Of a stretch of 15,341 nt of DNA, positions 1 through 9,216 are shown piece after piece. Both the position numbers and the translations under genes were made by a program. The stretch lies in the NCBI RefSeq assembly GCF_000003605.2, contig NW_003105107.1:125339-140679 (forward strand). The letters are read 5' to 3'. The notes under the pieces are model-generated. The model was not told the DNA's origin. It was given only the letters and a program-made list of their open reading frames with translations, and did not search any database. Source of the stretch: Saccoglossus kowalevskii (lineage: Eukaryota > Hemichordata > Enteropneusta > Harrimaniidae). The first letter of the stretch is position 1. Each line of letters begins with the position of its first letter.

Positions 1-60
1 CTCCTTCAGAGACCATTTTGAAATCCTAGCCTAGACCGCCAAACCACGTCTACCACACAA

Positions 61-339
61 GTTACGAAGTATATGGAGAATACAGAGGAACATTTTCAAA
101 CAACTATAATAAAACAGAAATGCTCAGCGATGCAAAAGAGGATAGGTATTACTTTTAAGTATACACATCTCTTTTGATACAATCCCTCACATATTCAAAT
201 AGCCTCTTTCCACGTAAACATTCTAAGTAAAATCACGTGATAGGCTGTTAAAATTGGCTGTTACACACTATTCCGTTGTGTTTTATTAGCTCTAATTCAT
301 GCAATAATGCAGATTTCCCAGTAGGAGTGAAACTTGTGC
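61..339 (+). repeat. Composite repeat locus A, leader segment (A1)
   Basis: This segment aligns in the same orientation with 12937-13335 near the other end of the window. Shared stretches include GGAGAATACAGAGGAA (GGAGAATGCAGAGGAA in B), AAAACAGAAATGCTCAG, GGATAGGTATTACTTTT and AATCACGTGATAGGCTGTTA. Locus A lacks about 85 bp near position 91 and about 33 bp near position 200 that locus B has. Weak similarity may continue upstream, since 10-60 resembles 12864-12900. No protein is encoded. Read by eye, so the boundaries are good to about 10-20 bp. Confidence 0.85.
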
Positions 340-786
340 TTGTCTTTCTTTACATGCAATATATGCGTAGCATCTAATGAATATTTAGTGATATATGACG
401 TAGTATGCAGATTTTAAATAACCATAAACATTTGTTGTTGCATGTAATCAAAGACGAGCTATAATGTCGGTGTTCTGTAAAACTAACAAGGTATGTAAAT
501 TTAAGTTATGAATATAAAACACATATATAGTTATCTTTGATGAATAATTGACAAATCCTAAACACAAAATTATATATAGTCAGAGAAAATAACACTTTCA
601 ACTCTATATCTGCAATACCATGTATTTAAATAGACTATGTCACGAATTGTAAGTTTTTCGATATTCCCTGTTTTATAGTGGTGTTGTCTGAGCAATTCAC
701 TCACATGTAACAATAAATTCAACAGTAGATGCAAAACAATTTCTACCAAGTTCACATCACCTTCTAATAGTTTTTAATAGTATTAA
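340..786 (+). repeat. Composite repeat locus A, unit body (A2)
   Basis: The body matches both tandem units of locus B, at 13946-14400 and at 14758-15111. By eye, the part at 340-580 differs from the second B unit at about ten positions in 245 (about 96% identity), but from the first B unit at about twenty. It joins the leader A1 directly at about position 340. In locus B, 1.4 kb separates the same two points. The later part (CCCTGTTTTATAGTGGTGTT onward, about 660-790) matches only the first B unit, because the second B unit is cut off before it. Confidence 0.85.
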
Positions 787-924
787 TTAGGAAATTGTTT
801 TATCTGTAAAGTGTTTATAACTATTTTTTACTGTAAATTATACTTTCATTTCCTGTAAAAACGTAAAATGCCGTTTTTTATTTACTGTAACCTGTGCCAG
901 TTCCCCCCTATCATCTATAATTAT

Positions 925-1049
925 ATGTTTGATGAATAATATTGTAACTGCGACGATGTGTATATATATTCGATTGGTGAATGTTGTTACTATAAACCAG
1001 TGTCATTTGATTATTAGTTATCTATTGAAATGTAAAACAGCAGGTCGCC
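925..1049 (+). repeat. Composite repeat locus A, start of a further unit (A3)
   Basis: ATGTTTGATGAATAAT to AAATGTAAAACAGCAGGTCGC matches 13618-13789, the beginning of tandem unit 1 in locus B. Locus A lacks about 45 internal bases. Similarity stops abruptly after GGTCGC at 1049, where locus B continues TATTTAAAGCAACAC. The order leader, body, unit-start in locus A implies that the ancestral sequence had at least one more tandem unit. Confidence 0.75.
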
Positions 1050-2380
1050 TCTGCAGGAGTGATATTGTCGGAGACCATACCAAGCATAAATCTGAATAAA
1101 CTATAGTTTGACGCAGTTAATGTGTGGCGTCGTACTTGTAAGATTGTGCATCATCGTTTCTAGTGATATGAATATTATTGCATTGGTCTACACATTATGT
1201 TTGGGGTTAATATTTGACTCTACCCCGTGACATCGTTGAAGCTAATTTAAAAGGAACATCTTGTTGAGTTCTAAGAAACCATTGCCAGAAATAGCCTGAC
1301 AAAATAGCATACCTAAAACTTGTCGACTTTGGTGGGTTATTGAGTGCAGTTCACCATTTTAGAATTTAGTTTATAATTGGATTAGCTATAGGAAGTGACA
1401 AAAACTGCATTACGAGCCGCTAAAAATCCATATAAATCGATGACATCATCTTTTTATATGAATCAATTTGCATGTAGTTAAGACCCAGCTTTGGAAGCAT
1501 TGACCAAATTCTATTGTTGATTTCTGACAATGTTTTGTCCTGAGTCGGCTTATATTAGTTATATGAGCATAATTCTCACTGAGTTGAATGTTGAATAATT
1601 TGTTAAATGTATAAAAAGTATATGATCGTCGTAAATGTAATACTTGTTAACAGATTGTTGAAAGCATATTACACACAGAGATAAATTGAGTGAATGACTC
1701 GATACGTGAAGAATGCCTATGTCATACTAGTTTAATACCCTATTATTTTTCTCTAATTTTCCATTTCATATTTCTGCATATTCATAATTAGCACAGATTT
1801 CGCTAATCTGTCATCCAAAAGTATGGGAACAGAACTAAAAATAAACGGCTTAAAACATATTTCACAGTTGTTGTCTGATGTTCAGCGAGTTCTCTCATTA
1901 TTAAGTAACAGTTTATGATTATTTACATTCAGGTTAAAATTTGCTAAGCTGGTTTTCAAAATGTTTTGACACACATAAACAAGAAGGCATTTTGCCACCA
2001 AGTTTTGCCTCTGAAATATAAAGACGCCAGCGTTTTCACCACAGTAGAGTAAAAAGCTACACACATACACACCTCCTGGGACTGTACTGCTGAGCTGGCT
2101 GTAAAAGGATCGCATGTATGATAAAACACATGGCATTAAGGTCTGGCATGCGCAATGCAGATCAAATATGCTAATAACTTGGATGAGGCTTTCACATAGT
2201 TAATTATAACCAAATTTATTCCACATAGAAAAAACAACCACATATTTTGAGTTAGTTTATTGTGTTAATTATGGGACGTACACGCTTACAATTATGGGAC
2301 TTGCTATTACACTATAAACTGCTAGTTTTTATACTAGTTAAATATTTGTGTGAGCGTACAAAGATTTAACAATTTTATAG
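1050..2380. other. AT-rich DNA with no recognisable gene
   Basis: No RNA gene, recognised protein or mobile element is seen here on either strand. The minus strand has an 84-codon open frame at 1882-2136 that resembles nothing I know and has unremarkable composition. Two copies of AATTATGGGAC lie 23 bp apart near 2267 and 2290. Nothing else stands out. Confidence 0.5.
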
Positions 2381-2381
2381 C

Positions 2382-2396
2382 GCCACCATTGGTGGC
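2382..2396. repeat. 15-bp perfect palindrome inside a larger alternative hairpin
   Basis: GCCACCATTGGTGGC is a perfect inverted repeat with a 7-bp arm around one central base. Part of it, CACCATTG at 2384-2391, is also perfectly complementary to CAATGGTG at 2420-2427, so two mutually exclusive hairpins can be drawn. It lies about 85 bp upstream of a plausible splice acceptor for the small peptide frame at 2511. No function is claimed. Confidence 0.5.
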
Positions 2397-2510
2397 TGTC
2401 CCTAGTTCATTGCGTTCAGCAATGGTGAAAGCATAGCAAGTAGTCATGGTCTACTCATCTAACTGAAGAATGACAATTCATCTGTATCATTAACAGGTTT
2501 AAAAATTGTA

Positions 2511-2624
2511 ATGAAGAAATCTGTAGCCTTCGTTTTGGTACTGATCGTAATGTCTACCATGTTGGTTTCACCGACACTGTCAGGATACAAATACATTCAA
2601 AAACTTCATGAAAGAGGATACTAG
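2511..2624 (+). CDS. Possible short secreted peptide (37 aa) with signal peptide
   Basis: The frame runs from ATG to TAG. It starts with a textbook signal peptide: a basic N-terminus (MKK), then a hydrophobic core (SVAFVLVLIVMSTMLVS), then a small-residue cleavage region (PTLSG). The remainder is a short basic, aromatic tail, YKYIQKLHERGY, which ends at the stop codon. The start context is acceptable, with G at -3. Fourteen bases upstream of the ATG, TCTGTATCATTAACAG looks like a splice acceptor, so the ATG may lie in a second exon. The first AATAAA on this strand after the stop is at 3148-3153. I do not recognise the family. It could be a secreted peptide precursor, the first coding exon of a longer gene whose donor site I have not found, a decayed copy, or chance. 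There are no cysteines, so it is not a disulfide-rich peptide. Confidence 0.4.
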   Translation: MKKSVAFVLVLIVMSTMLVSPTLSGYKYIQKLHERGY

Positions 2625-4738
2625 CAAATCCCCAAACAGTCCATTGCAAGAGGTCAATACCTGAAAGAGAACGCTGGTAACGTAATTACTTGAACATTGT
2701 CATCACCAATTAAATGTCTATTCTAAAATATAATTTTTGTTATAATATTGTTCAAATTTAAATACAATGCCATTCACTTTGAGGCTGTAACATTGAGATT
2801 ATGATGACAATGATGTACATAAATGCAGAGTCCATGATAGATAGTCACGTGGTGGGGACATGTCAGGTATTTTCATATCAACTGTGATAAATGTGTAATG
2901 GTTATGAAGAAATGTGTGCTGATCTCTTGTATCAGATACTTGCATTCTATCCGTACATACATATTAGAGAGTATGTTTGCTATGCAGCATAATAGTTTAC
3001 ATTATTATAAATTTCACTTATTTTTGTACACACAGATACTGATTCTCAGCTGCCTGACATACTCTGGATAATGGATATATGTCACATTTTAGCCAGAATA
3101 TAGAATCAATACATTACAATGTGGGGTGATCCGTTGTGCTGACTAAAAATAAATGAAAATATATAATATCTTTGACTTGTTGTGAATTGTTTACGATGCT
3201 TACATGTGTGTATTAAAGATAGTATGTTTATTGTGTCTATAGATAAGTGATGAATTAATCTAATTCTAAATATTTCCCAGCAAATAATTGTAATATATAA
3301 GGGAATACAACTTAGTAAGCTATATATTCACTTTCTATGGAAATAATCAAATAAAACCAGTGTTTTCCGAGTTAGATCACCTTATTTGCACAAATGGACT
3401 ACAAATATAATAAGCACTGGTATGATGTTCACCCTACCCATCATATGCCTAGGTTTCACGACAGACTTAATACAATTGAAAAAACTAAGTACACGTGTAT
3501 TTATAATAATGTAAAACAGTGTATTTTAATTTGAACCTGTTTTATACACATTGGTAATCTATAATTGGTCAGCAACAGTTTATCTGTAATCAATTTATTT
3601 TTGACTGTTGACTGTTATATCTTATATATCTCTTCATATCGGAATGATTGTTGGGACACATATTATGCTGTGTTGGAGGTCAGAATACAATCTAATTGAT
3701 CAGTTCTTGGCTGAAACAGGCACAACAATTTTCTATGGTGGCAAATTGTCACGTCATACCTAATCAGCAGTACTAATTGACATACAATGAATTAAAAAGC
3801 AAGGCAATAATTACAGGATTCAAAGTACAATAGACATATTAACAATAACAAACTGCTTTTACACACACAGGTCATTGTGTATACAGTACAAAATGAATGC
3901 GATACACAGAGGAATTCAATATGTGAGGCAGAAAAACTTGATTCTGGCGTGTATTTGATTTCAAGTTCAGGTGAACATAAAATTAATGAAACCGTGGGTG
4001 TAATTGAATGATTTTGCCCCCTGTATCTTTCATTGTTCACGAGCTTGATGGATATCTTTCAAGTGTAATTGTAATTTGAAATGTTGTAAGAATGTATAAT
4101 AATATTATGATGAAAATGGGTCGCGGGAGCCTAGTAACTGATCATTAATGACGGTTTAAATAACTGAATAGGAAGCAGTAATATATGTCTATAATTCTTG
4201 CAATTGGTAAGGTAGTGGAACAGATTCTAGGGATAATTGAACGTTTCTTAATGTGGTTTTAGGTTAAATTTATTCACCACACTTTATTGGGGTTTACATG
4301 GGTAAATTGATTCAACATAACTTTAGCATTGCGTAAAGAAAATCGATAAAGAATATTAAACCACATAGTAATGACAATATTGTAGCTTGTCTGAGATGGG
4401 GAGAATACCCACATGTCATGAAGCATTGATTTGTGTTATTCAATCATCTAAAAGGTACTCGTTTATCAACATACATGTTGCACATGTGCAGAGCCACGAC
4501 CACCGTCCTTCAGGAATCTGAGGTTCTGTGCTAATGAAACCATGGGTAGAAGCTAACTTAATAAGAGCTGCACCCGTCAAATGCTGCTATTGCGTTCTCG
4601 AAAACACCATTTTGAACAGATTTTTCATTGATTCACTGCTGCTGCTAGCAAGGCCACATCATCGCCGCACTGAACTCTGTAAATGTCGCTATTTTCATTC
4701 TTCCAAGTACTTTCATACACCAGTATGATTGATTCAAT
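2625..4738. other. AT-rich intergenic DNA, possibly including a LINE 5' UTR at its end
   Basis: I see no gene, RNA gene or clear repeat from 2625 to about 4480. Short features are an AATAAA at 3148-3153, a doubled GACTGTT near 3604, and an imperfect inverted repeat (GGTATGATG with CATCATATGCC) near 3419-3450. From about 4490 the base composition becomes more balanced, and this may be the 5' untranslated region of the LINE that follows. A 66-codon open frame at 4528-4728 shows no LINE ORF1 feature, and I do not regard it as a gene. Confidence 0.4.
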
Positions 4739-5275
4739 ATGAACTGCCAGGATTGTGGAATACGACAAGGTAAACTATGCCAAGGTGATCTTCATTTGTG
4801 TAAGAAATGCCAAGAAATGTTTTCATAGCTCCAGCCAAATTGGCCGACTGTGACAATGACAATGGAGAGCATACATCACCTACAAAGACCCCAATATCGT
4901 TATTTAACAACATCCAGCAGATACAATGTTCATTGTTCCAGCTAACTAAAAAGGTAGATACCCTAGCAGGTATGACGAAAATAGTGACTGAACATGCAAA
5001 AACAGTTCAGTTGATAATTTCTTTGCCGACATCGATATTTTACATCGTCTGCCCGCCGACTTAATCGAAAACAGCCATCAACGATAATCGTCAAGTTTAC
5101 CAGACGTTCAATCCGTAACCAGATATACCAAGCAAATAAGCACTTGAAACAGAAAACCAGTCACGATATCATATCCAAAGGAACAACCCAGTCTACGTCA
5201 ATGAAAACCTCTAACCAAGAACTTTCGCAGATCAAATCCGATTACAAACACTATTCTATTGATCAGTTTATTTAA
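4739..5275 (+). pseudogene. LINE ORF1 remnant: Cys-rich finger, coiled coil, RNA-binding block
   Basis: In known LINEs, ORF1 proteins bind element RNA and form multimers. The ATG at 4739 opens MNCQDCGIRQGKLCQGDLHL, followed by CKKCQEMF. This gives a C-x2-C-x8-C-x5-H-x-C-x2-C pattern that could bind zinc, and it ends at a TAG at 4826. A different phase (4807-5064) then carries NNIQQIQCSLFQLTKKVDTL, which has heptad-like spacing and suits the coiled coil. DIDILHRLP follows in a third phase at 5028-5054. From 5066, TIIVKFTRRSIRNQIYQA and a Lys/Gln-rich tail end at TAA 5273-5275. The last two blocks match the usual ORF1 pattern (DIxxAHRLP, then a basic VKF-x-RR segment). At least three frame changes break it. 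The zinc-binding idea is inferred from cysteine spacing only. Confidence 0.8.
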
Positions 5276-5287
5276 AAGCATGCTTGT

Positions 5288-5934
5288 TGTTCCAAATCAT
5301 GCGATTTTCTTTATCTAAATATCAGATCTCTTTCCAAACATTTTGACGAGTTTGTTGCGTCATTAAGTATTTTGTATATTTCATTTCAACTCATTGTTCT
5401 CTCGTATTCAAATTCCGCGTTATATAACATCCCATAATTTCATTTACTCACTTCTAATCGGAAAACAACCAAGGGAGGGAATGTGGCACTGTATGTTCAC
5501 AGCTCTCTGTATTTACCACCATTAAAGCAATTAATATTATGCACTGTGATTCGATCTTTGTGGAGACTATAATATCAAAAAACTAATTGCAGGCGTCATT
5601 TACCCTAAACCAAATATTTCTTACAATGAATTCCTTGAAAGTTTGGAGGAATGTCTTTACCTGCTGTCGGTCATGGGCATCGAGAGTGCTATTGTTCGCG
5701 ACGTAAACATTGACACAACGCAGAATACCCCACTTCGACACAGTACCAGACCCGTTACAACACGTATGATTTTTGTCAAATAGTCAACACTCGCGGGTCA
5801 CCGACGTTTCAAATACTATTATTGATCACGTGCTCACAAATATTAATAATTCCTGCATTGACACTGGTGTTGTTGAGTCAGAAATCACTGTATTTTTCAC
5901 AACTAAAGCACGTTTTTTTTGCCAAATAGTATAA
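5288..5934 (+). pseudogene. LINE ORF2, APE-type endonuclease domain (broken)
   Basis: This is the remnant of the nuclease that nicks target DNA to prime reverse transcription. NIRSLSKHFDEFVASL at 5318-5365 holds the conserved N-terminal Asn (5318-5320). GGNVALYVHSSLYL follows in another phase at 5474-5515. AGVIYPKP and the catalytic-type DVNID (5700-5714, usually GDFNID) lie in a frame open from 5583 to the TAG at 5781-5783. NTIIDHVLTN (5812-5841) is the usual region before the final SDH motif. That motif is no longer readable: ESEIT runs into VFFTT where SDHxP is expected. Stops at 5435, 5570, 5584, 5781 and 5932, plus phase changes between blocks, make it non-functional. A run of eight T at 5913-5920 coincides with the shift into the next block. 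Confidence 0.88.
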
Positions 5935-6240
5935 ATAATATTTACGACTTTAGTAAATATGATCAAAACGCCTTTATGTGCGACATGGTCAATGAGACCT
6001 CGCAGTCGGCTTATGACTGTTTGGACCCAAATGAAGCTTATTTGGCATTCTCAATCTGGGACACATATTACAAAAAAACTCATTCAGGCACTCGTAATAA
6101 GTTTAAATTAAACGGAAACCCTGGCTTACTAACGGTTCATTAAAATAAATCCACACAAAATATAAATTATTTAGAAAAAAATAAAAATAATGCCAAGAAC
6201 ATTAATTTACTAACCAAGTATAGAAATATGGAAACTAATT
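5919..6240 (+). pseudogene. LINE ORF2 linker between endonuclease and reverse transcriptase
   Basis: The frame 5919-6143 reads NNIYDFSKYDQNAFMCDMVN and continues to WDTYYKKTH. This matches the usual spacer pattern, in which a Tyr/Phe-rich segment precedes a conserved Pro-Trp-Leu-Thr block. That block, PWLTNGSLK, appears in a different phase at 6119-6145. After an in-frame TAA at 6146-6148 come IHTKYKLFRKK and, further on, NLLTKYRNME. No catalytic residues are expected here. The recognition rests on the PWLTNG and HTKYKLFRK strings, which are characteristic of Jockey/CR1-type elements. The segment has at least one phase change and two stops. Confidence 0.8.
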
Positions 6241-7227
6241 AAGGTAGCAAGACTATTGTTTGCATACTTGTTTTCATCTTCTAATTGTGACTAAATGACT
6301 ACAAAAAGATACAGGAAAGTATATATTTTTGGAATCGTTAGACTTCAAGTGTGTTTTTCTGTAAAAAAAAAATAATTACGCATTTATGCTGGTGATAATA
6401 GTTTTTTCTTGTCAGTTTTATTCAAGCAACCCAAACCACAACACGTTGGTAAATAATTCATCAACTATTTTGTCTGGACACATACATGTTCCTCTCATTG
6501 TCACCTTAAAGCTGCGAAAATTTTGTGTTAATCCAACAATAATTAACGACAATAAGTATACGTTATTTTCAAGCTTGTTTATCGGTACACTAGATTTGTT
6601 TTCCCTTCAAGGTCTGTGTTGGGCATCCAAATGTGTAAGGCTATTGGAAACCAAAAAATAAAGGAATGGGATAGCTATAACCGATAAAATCAGCAGACGA
6701 GAACACCAAAATCAATGATTTTTTTCAGTGGCTGTGTGACTTTGTGTCGGACACATTCATATGCAAATGACTAATCTGTGATACAAACAGGGGCGGGGAC
6801 AAACAACTCAAGTGTTTGGAAACAATCATTGTGTGTCAGAAAGCTACCGATAACACATCCTAACATTGCTTTGTCTTGAATTTATCTTTGAAACTTATAG
6901 GCACACGGATTAAACATGTGTTGTTCATTTTGGAAAACACTACTGAGGCTGCCTTGCTTCCCTTCAGAAAATCACATTTTAACCAACTTACATGACTTCC
7001 TATGTTATGTTGACTTTATCATATGAAAGTTTATAGTGCACCTCATCAATTAATAAATAAATCTGAAATCGTAATTTTCAACTAAAATAATAGTCTCGCT
7101 ACGTTAAATCTAACCAAAATTTTCATCAGTACCTACGTGGTAGAAGTAACTCATTTTTTCTTCGCCCTGTGAGTGACAAGATGTATTCAAACACATAGGT
7201 ATAGGTATAGTCTTTTCACCCCAAACT
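6241..7227. other. Unrecognised segment inside the LINE, about twice the expected length
   Basis: In related elements roughly 150-180 codons separate the PWLTNG/NLLTKYR block from the first reverse transcriptase motif. Here the distance is about 1 kb. I can read no convincing LINE protein across it. Weak candidates are FINYFVWTHT near 6460 and the open frame 6386-6661. Part of it is therefore probably an insertion of about 500 bp, or very diverged sequence. The segment includes a short doubling (GGTATAGGTATAG near 7198-7210). No terminal repeats or target-site duplication were found to define an inserted element. Confidence 0.45.
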
Positions 7228-8102
7228 GCCCACATTGTCGATTTAAAAATGCAAAAGTCATCCCAATTTACGAAAAAAGAGACGCGTGCAACGCGAGGAA
7301 TTATCATCCAATCACAATGTTGCAAATTTTTAGTAAAATCACAAAGTCACTTGTGAACAAGCACATTATAAATTATCTGGACAATATGCAAGCCCTTATG
7401 ACAATGCAGTTTGGTTTTCGTACGAAATATAGCACGAAGCTTGCCCTGGCTGACCTGGTTACAGATATTACTGAAGACTGGACAATGGTTCTGTCACTCT
7501 TGGTGTATTTATCGACCTCTGAAAGGCTTTTGATACATTAAAATTATTATGTAAATTAGGCCATACGGTATCCGTGGAACTCCACTGCTTTGGTTCAAAA
7601 ACTATCAAATCACCAACAATTTGTCATTATTAACAACGTTTCTTCTTTATACAATAACAGTCAATGCAATGTACCACAAGGATCGATTTTTGATCGATCT
7701 AGATCGAGCCAACTTTTCTACTGCATTTGACTTTCGTCATTTTGCAGACGAAACAAATTTCTTAAAATACTATAACACAAATTGTATTAATCTTCCCCTA
7801 ATTAACAATGAACTTCAGAAAGTCTGTGAATTGTGCAATGCCAATAAACTAACCATTAATATGGACAAAACAATGATTATTAACACAGCTAATAAATCAT
7901 TGCGTATTGAGGGAAGGCTATGCCTGAACGGTAGACAAATAGAGGGCGTACGTTCGTATAATTACTTGGGAGTTTCATTGATCGTCATAAGAACTGGAAG
8001 TCGCACATTGAAAAGGTTAAACATGAGATTGCCCCGAAAGTAGGTCTTATTTCACAATTACGTTATTATGTCCCAAGTATATCTTATTGTACAATTCGTT
8101 AA
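7228..8102 (+). pseudogene. LINE ORF2, reverse transcriptase domain (broken)
   Basis: This is the remnant of the polymerase that copies element RNA at the nicked target. In order: AKVIPIYEKRD (7243 on), NYHPITMLQIFSKI (7299 on, usually NYRPIS), and QFGFR (7407-7421). After a phase change comes VFIDL-stop-KAFDTL, which holds the motif A aspartate (7514-7516) with TGA at 7520-7522 in place of a serine codon. Then YGIRGTPLLWF, QQFVIINN and VPQGSI (7671-7688) appear. After a small deletion comes FADE (7741-7752), where family members have FADD, so one of the two catalytic aspartates of motif C is lost. NNELQKVCELCNANKLTINM and YNYLGV (7957-7974) follow. A further phase change at about 7980 leads into HKNWKSHIEKVKHEI and a frame ending at TAA 8100-8102. 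It is clearly a reverse transcriptase and clearly inactive. Confidence 0.95.
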
Positions 8103-8332
8103 TATTATTACATATAAGGTATTGCCCATTCTAACATGGCCATTCTGCCTTTCTATTTAAACAACTTGAAATTCTGAATATTCATGAATTATGTATTCTA
8201 CACAGTTGCATTTTCGTGTTTGATTTAATCAATGGCAATTTTGCACTCAATATTAATAACTATCTTCACCACATTCCCCACAGATACACAACCCGATACT
8301 GCGGCACTGGAATGCTTTCAAGGCATATTTGA
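8103..8332 (+). pseudogene. LINE ORF2, C-terminal remnant with HRYTTR motif
   Basis: The open stretch 8165-8332 reads LEILNIHELCILHSC, then IFVFDLINGNFALNINNYL, then HHIPHRYTTRYCG, and ends at TGA 8330-8332. In Jockey/CR1-type elements the region downstream of the polymerase typically has a segment like LNILNIxxL and then HRYxTR, so position and wording agree. Between 8103 and 8164 the frame is damaged; YGIL-W-type wording can only be guessed around 8118-8142. The normal end of the protein beyond HRYTTR is probably truncated by the stop. Confidence 0.8.
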
Positions 8333-8530
8333 AGAAATACCAACTTCAAAACTAATTTCTATTTAGATTATAAACTAATATTCTTATGAATTACTTTTTG
8401 ATATCTATTCGTTCATTTCAGTTATTTATTTTGTATGTCAATTGATTACTCATTAGTTAGTCAAATGCAGTATGAATGATATACAGCTGTTATTACCTGT
8501 TATGCAGTTCAAGCAAGTTCATTCATTATG

Positions 8531-8574
8531 GGGTCACAGGCTCGATAAGTCCAACAGGACTACCCCTGTGATCC
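8531..8574 (+). promoter_or_regulatory. Nested stem-loop in the LINE 3' UTR
   Basis: The outer stem is GGGTCACAGG (8531-8540) pairing with CCTGTGATCC (8565-8574), with one G-T pair. An inner stem AGTCC/GGACT (8548-8552 with 8557-8561) closes an AACA loop. In several LINE families a 3' UTR hairpin is the recognition site for the element's own reverse transcriptase. A role here is inferred from the position, about 200 bp after the protein end and about 110 bp before the A-rich tail. The sequence around it is otherwise AT-rich, so this GC-rich hairpin stands out and is better preserved than the coding part. Confidence 0.7.
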
Positions 8575-8690
8575 TCACCAAATTAGTTTTTGCTTTTACT
8601 TTTTTTTCATTTTCTGTTTACTATTTTATTGTCATTTGAATTGTCTGTACACATTTGTATTATTTAGTAAAAAAGTAAAAACAAAACGCC

Positions 8691-9216
8691 ATTACGTCAA
8701 AAAACATTGCCCTCAATATGTAAATATATTGTACCTTTTCTGAGCGAAGCACCCTGCTTTGTTTGTTTCTCATAGTATATATCATTCATGTCAATTTTTC
8801 AGAAGGCAATGCCTATTCATTGATTGAGATGTGATTTATACCCCAATTTTCAATTTTGTAGTTGGCATGAAAGTACTGTATTCGGGGAAGAGAATCGATT
8901 CATAATAAAATCAAGGTTTGTTCAAGATTGCTCATTTTCAGATGCATTACTTATACACTTCAATGAGAAAACGAATACACAGGCATCGTATATGTAGAAC
9001 TCATAGCAAATACAGAAATTCAATTACTTTGGTAATGTGTAAATGAGTTTACCTCCAAACCTTTTTTTTTAAATCCAACCGTAAATAGTAATAGAGTAAG
9101 AGAAACTGTGTAGTGACGATCATCGTTAGTTCTAATAAATATTAATGAGTTAGTTCAACATTATCCAACATTAACATACGCGAGCACTATATTTTATAAT
9201 TGGCAGCCACAGTTGA
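8691..9216. other. AT-rich DNA with no recognisable gene
   Basis: No reading frame of note, RNA gene or repeat is seen. A run of nine T lies at 9063-9071. It separates the LINE tail from the more GC-balanced stretch that starts near 9220. Confidence 0.4.

Larger units (their letters stand above)
4739..8690 (+). mobile_element. Dead non-LTR retrotransposon (LINE), Jockey/CR1/L2-type
   Basis: The parts appear in the canonical order for a two-ORF LINE with an APE-type endonuclease: ORF1 with coiled coil and an RNA-binding-like block, endonuclease, linker, reverse transcriptase, C-terminal HRYxTR region, and a 3' UTR with a hairpin. No RNase H domain is seen. The motifs (NIRSL, DxNID, IIDHV, PWLTNG, NYxPI, QFGFR, KAFDTL, VPQGSI, FADx, YNYLGV) are typical of the Jockey superfamily, which includes CR1 and L2. 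The exact clade is not resolved. At least eight frame changes and several in-frame stops separate the motifs, so the copy cannot make protein. The 5' end is set at the ORF1 start codon, and the true 5' end could be 100-200 bp further left. The 3' end is placed near the A-rich run AGTAAAAAAGTAAAAACAAA. No target-site duplication was identified. Confidence 0.93.

Noticed and set aside
1882-2136. 84-codon minus-strand open frame as a gene
   Set aside because: No recognisable motif or family. Length and composition are compatible with chance, and there is no convincing splice or start context.
3419-3450. Inverted repeat GGTATGATG / CATCATATGCC as a terminator or regulatory hairpin
   Set aside because: The arm is short and imperfect, there is no gene nearby, and such pairs are expected by chance in this much AT-rich DNA.
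3792-4040. 82-codon minus-strand open frame as a gene
   Set aside because: It starts at an ordinary ATG but has no known domain. The Cys/Leu/Ser-rich end is what AT-rich antisense DNA tends to give.
4528-4728. 66-codon plus-strand frame upstream of LINE ORF1 as a coding gene
   Set aside because: It lies where a LINE 5' UTR would be, and contains nothing like an ORF1 domain. The better ORF1 start is at 4739 in another phase.
7110-7325. Minus-strand frame overlapping the start of the polymerase
   Set aside because: It is the antisense of readable reverse transcriptase wording on the plus strand.
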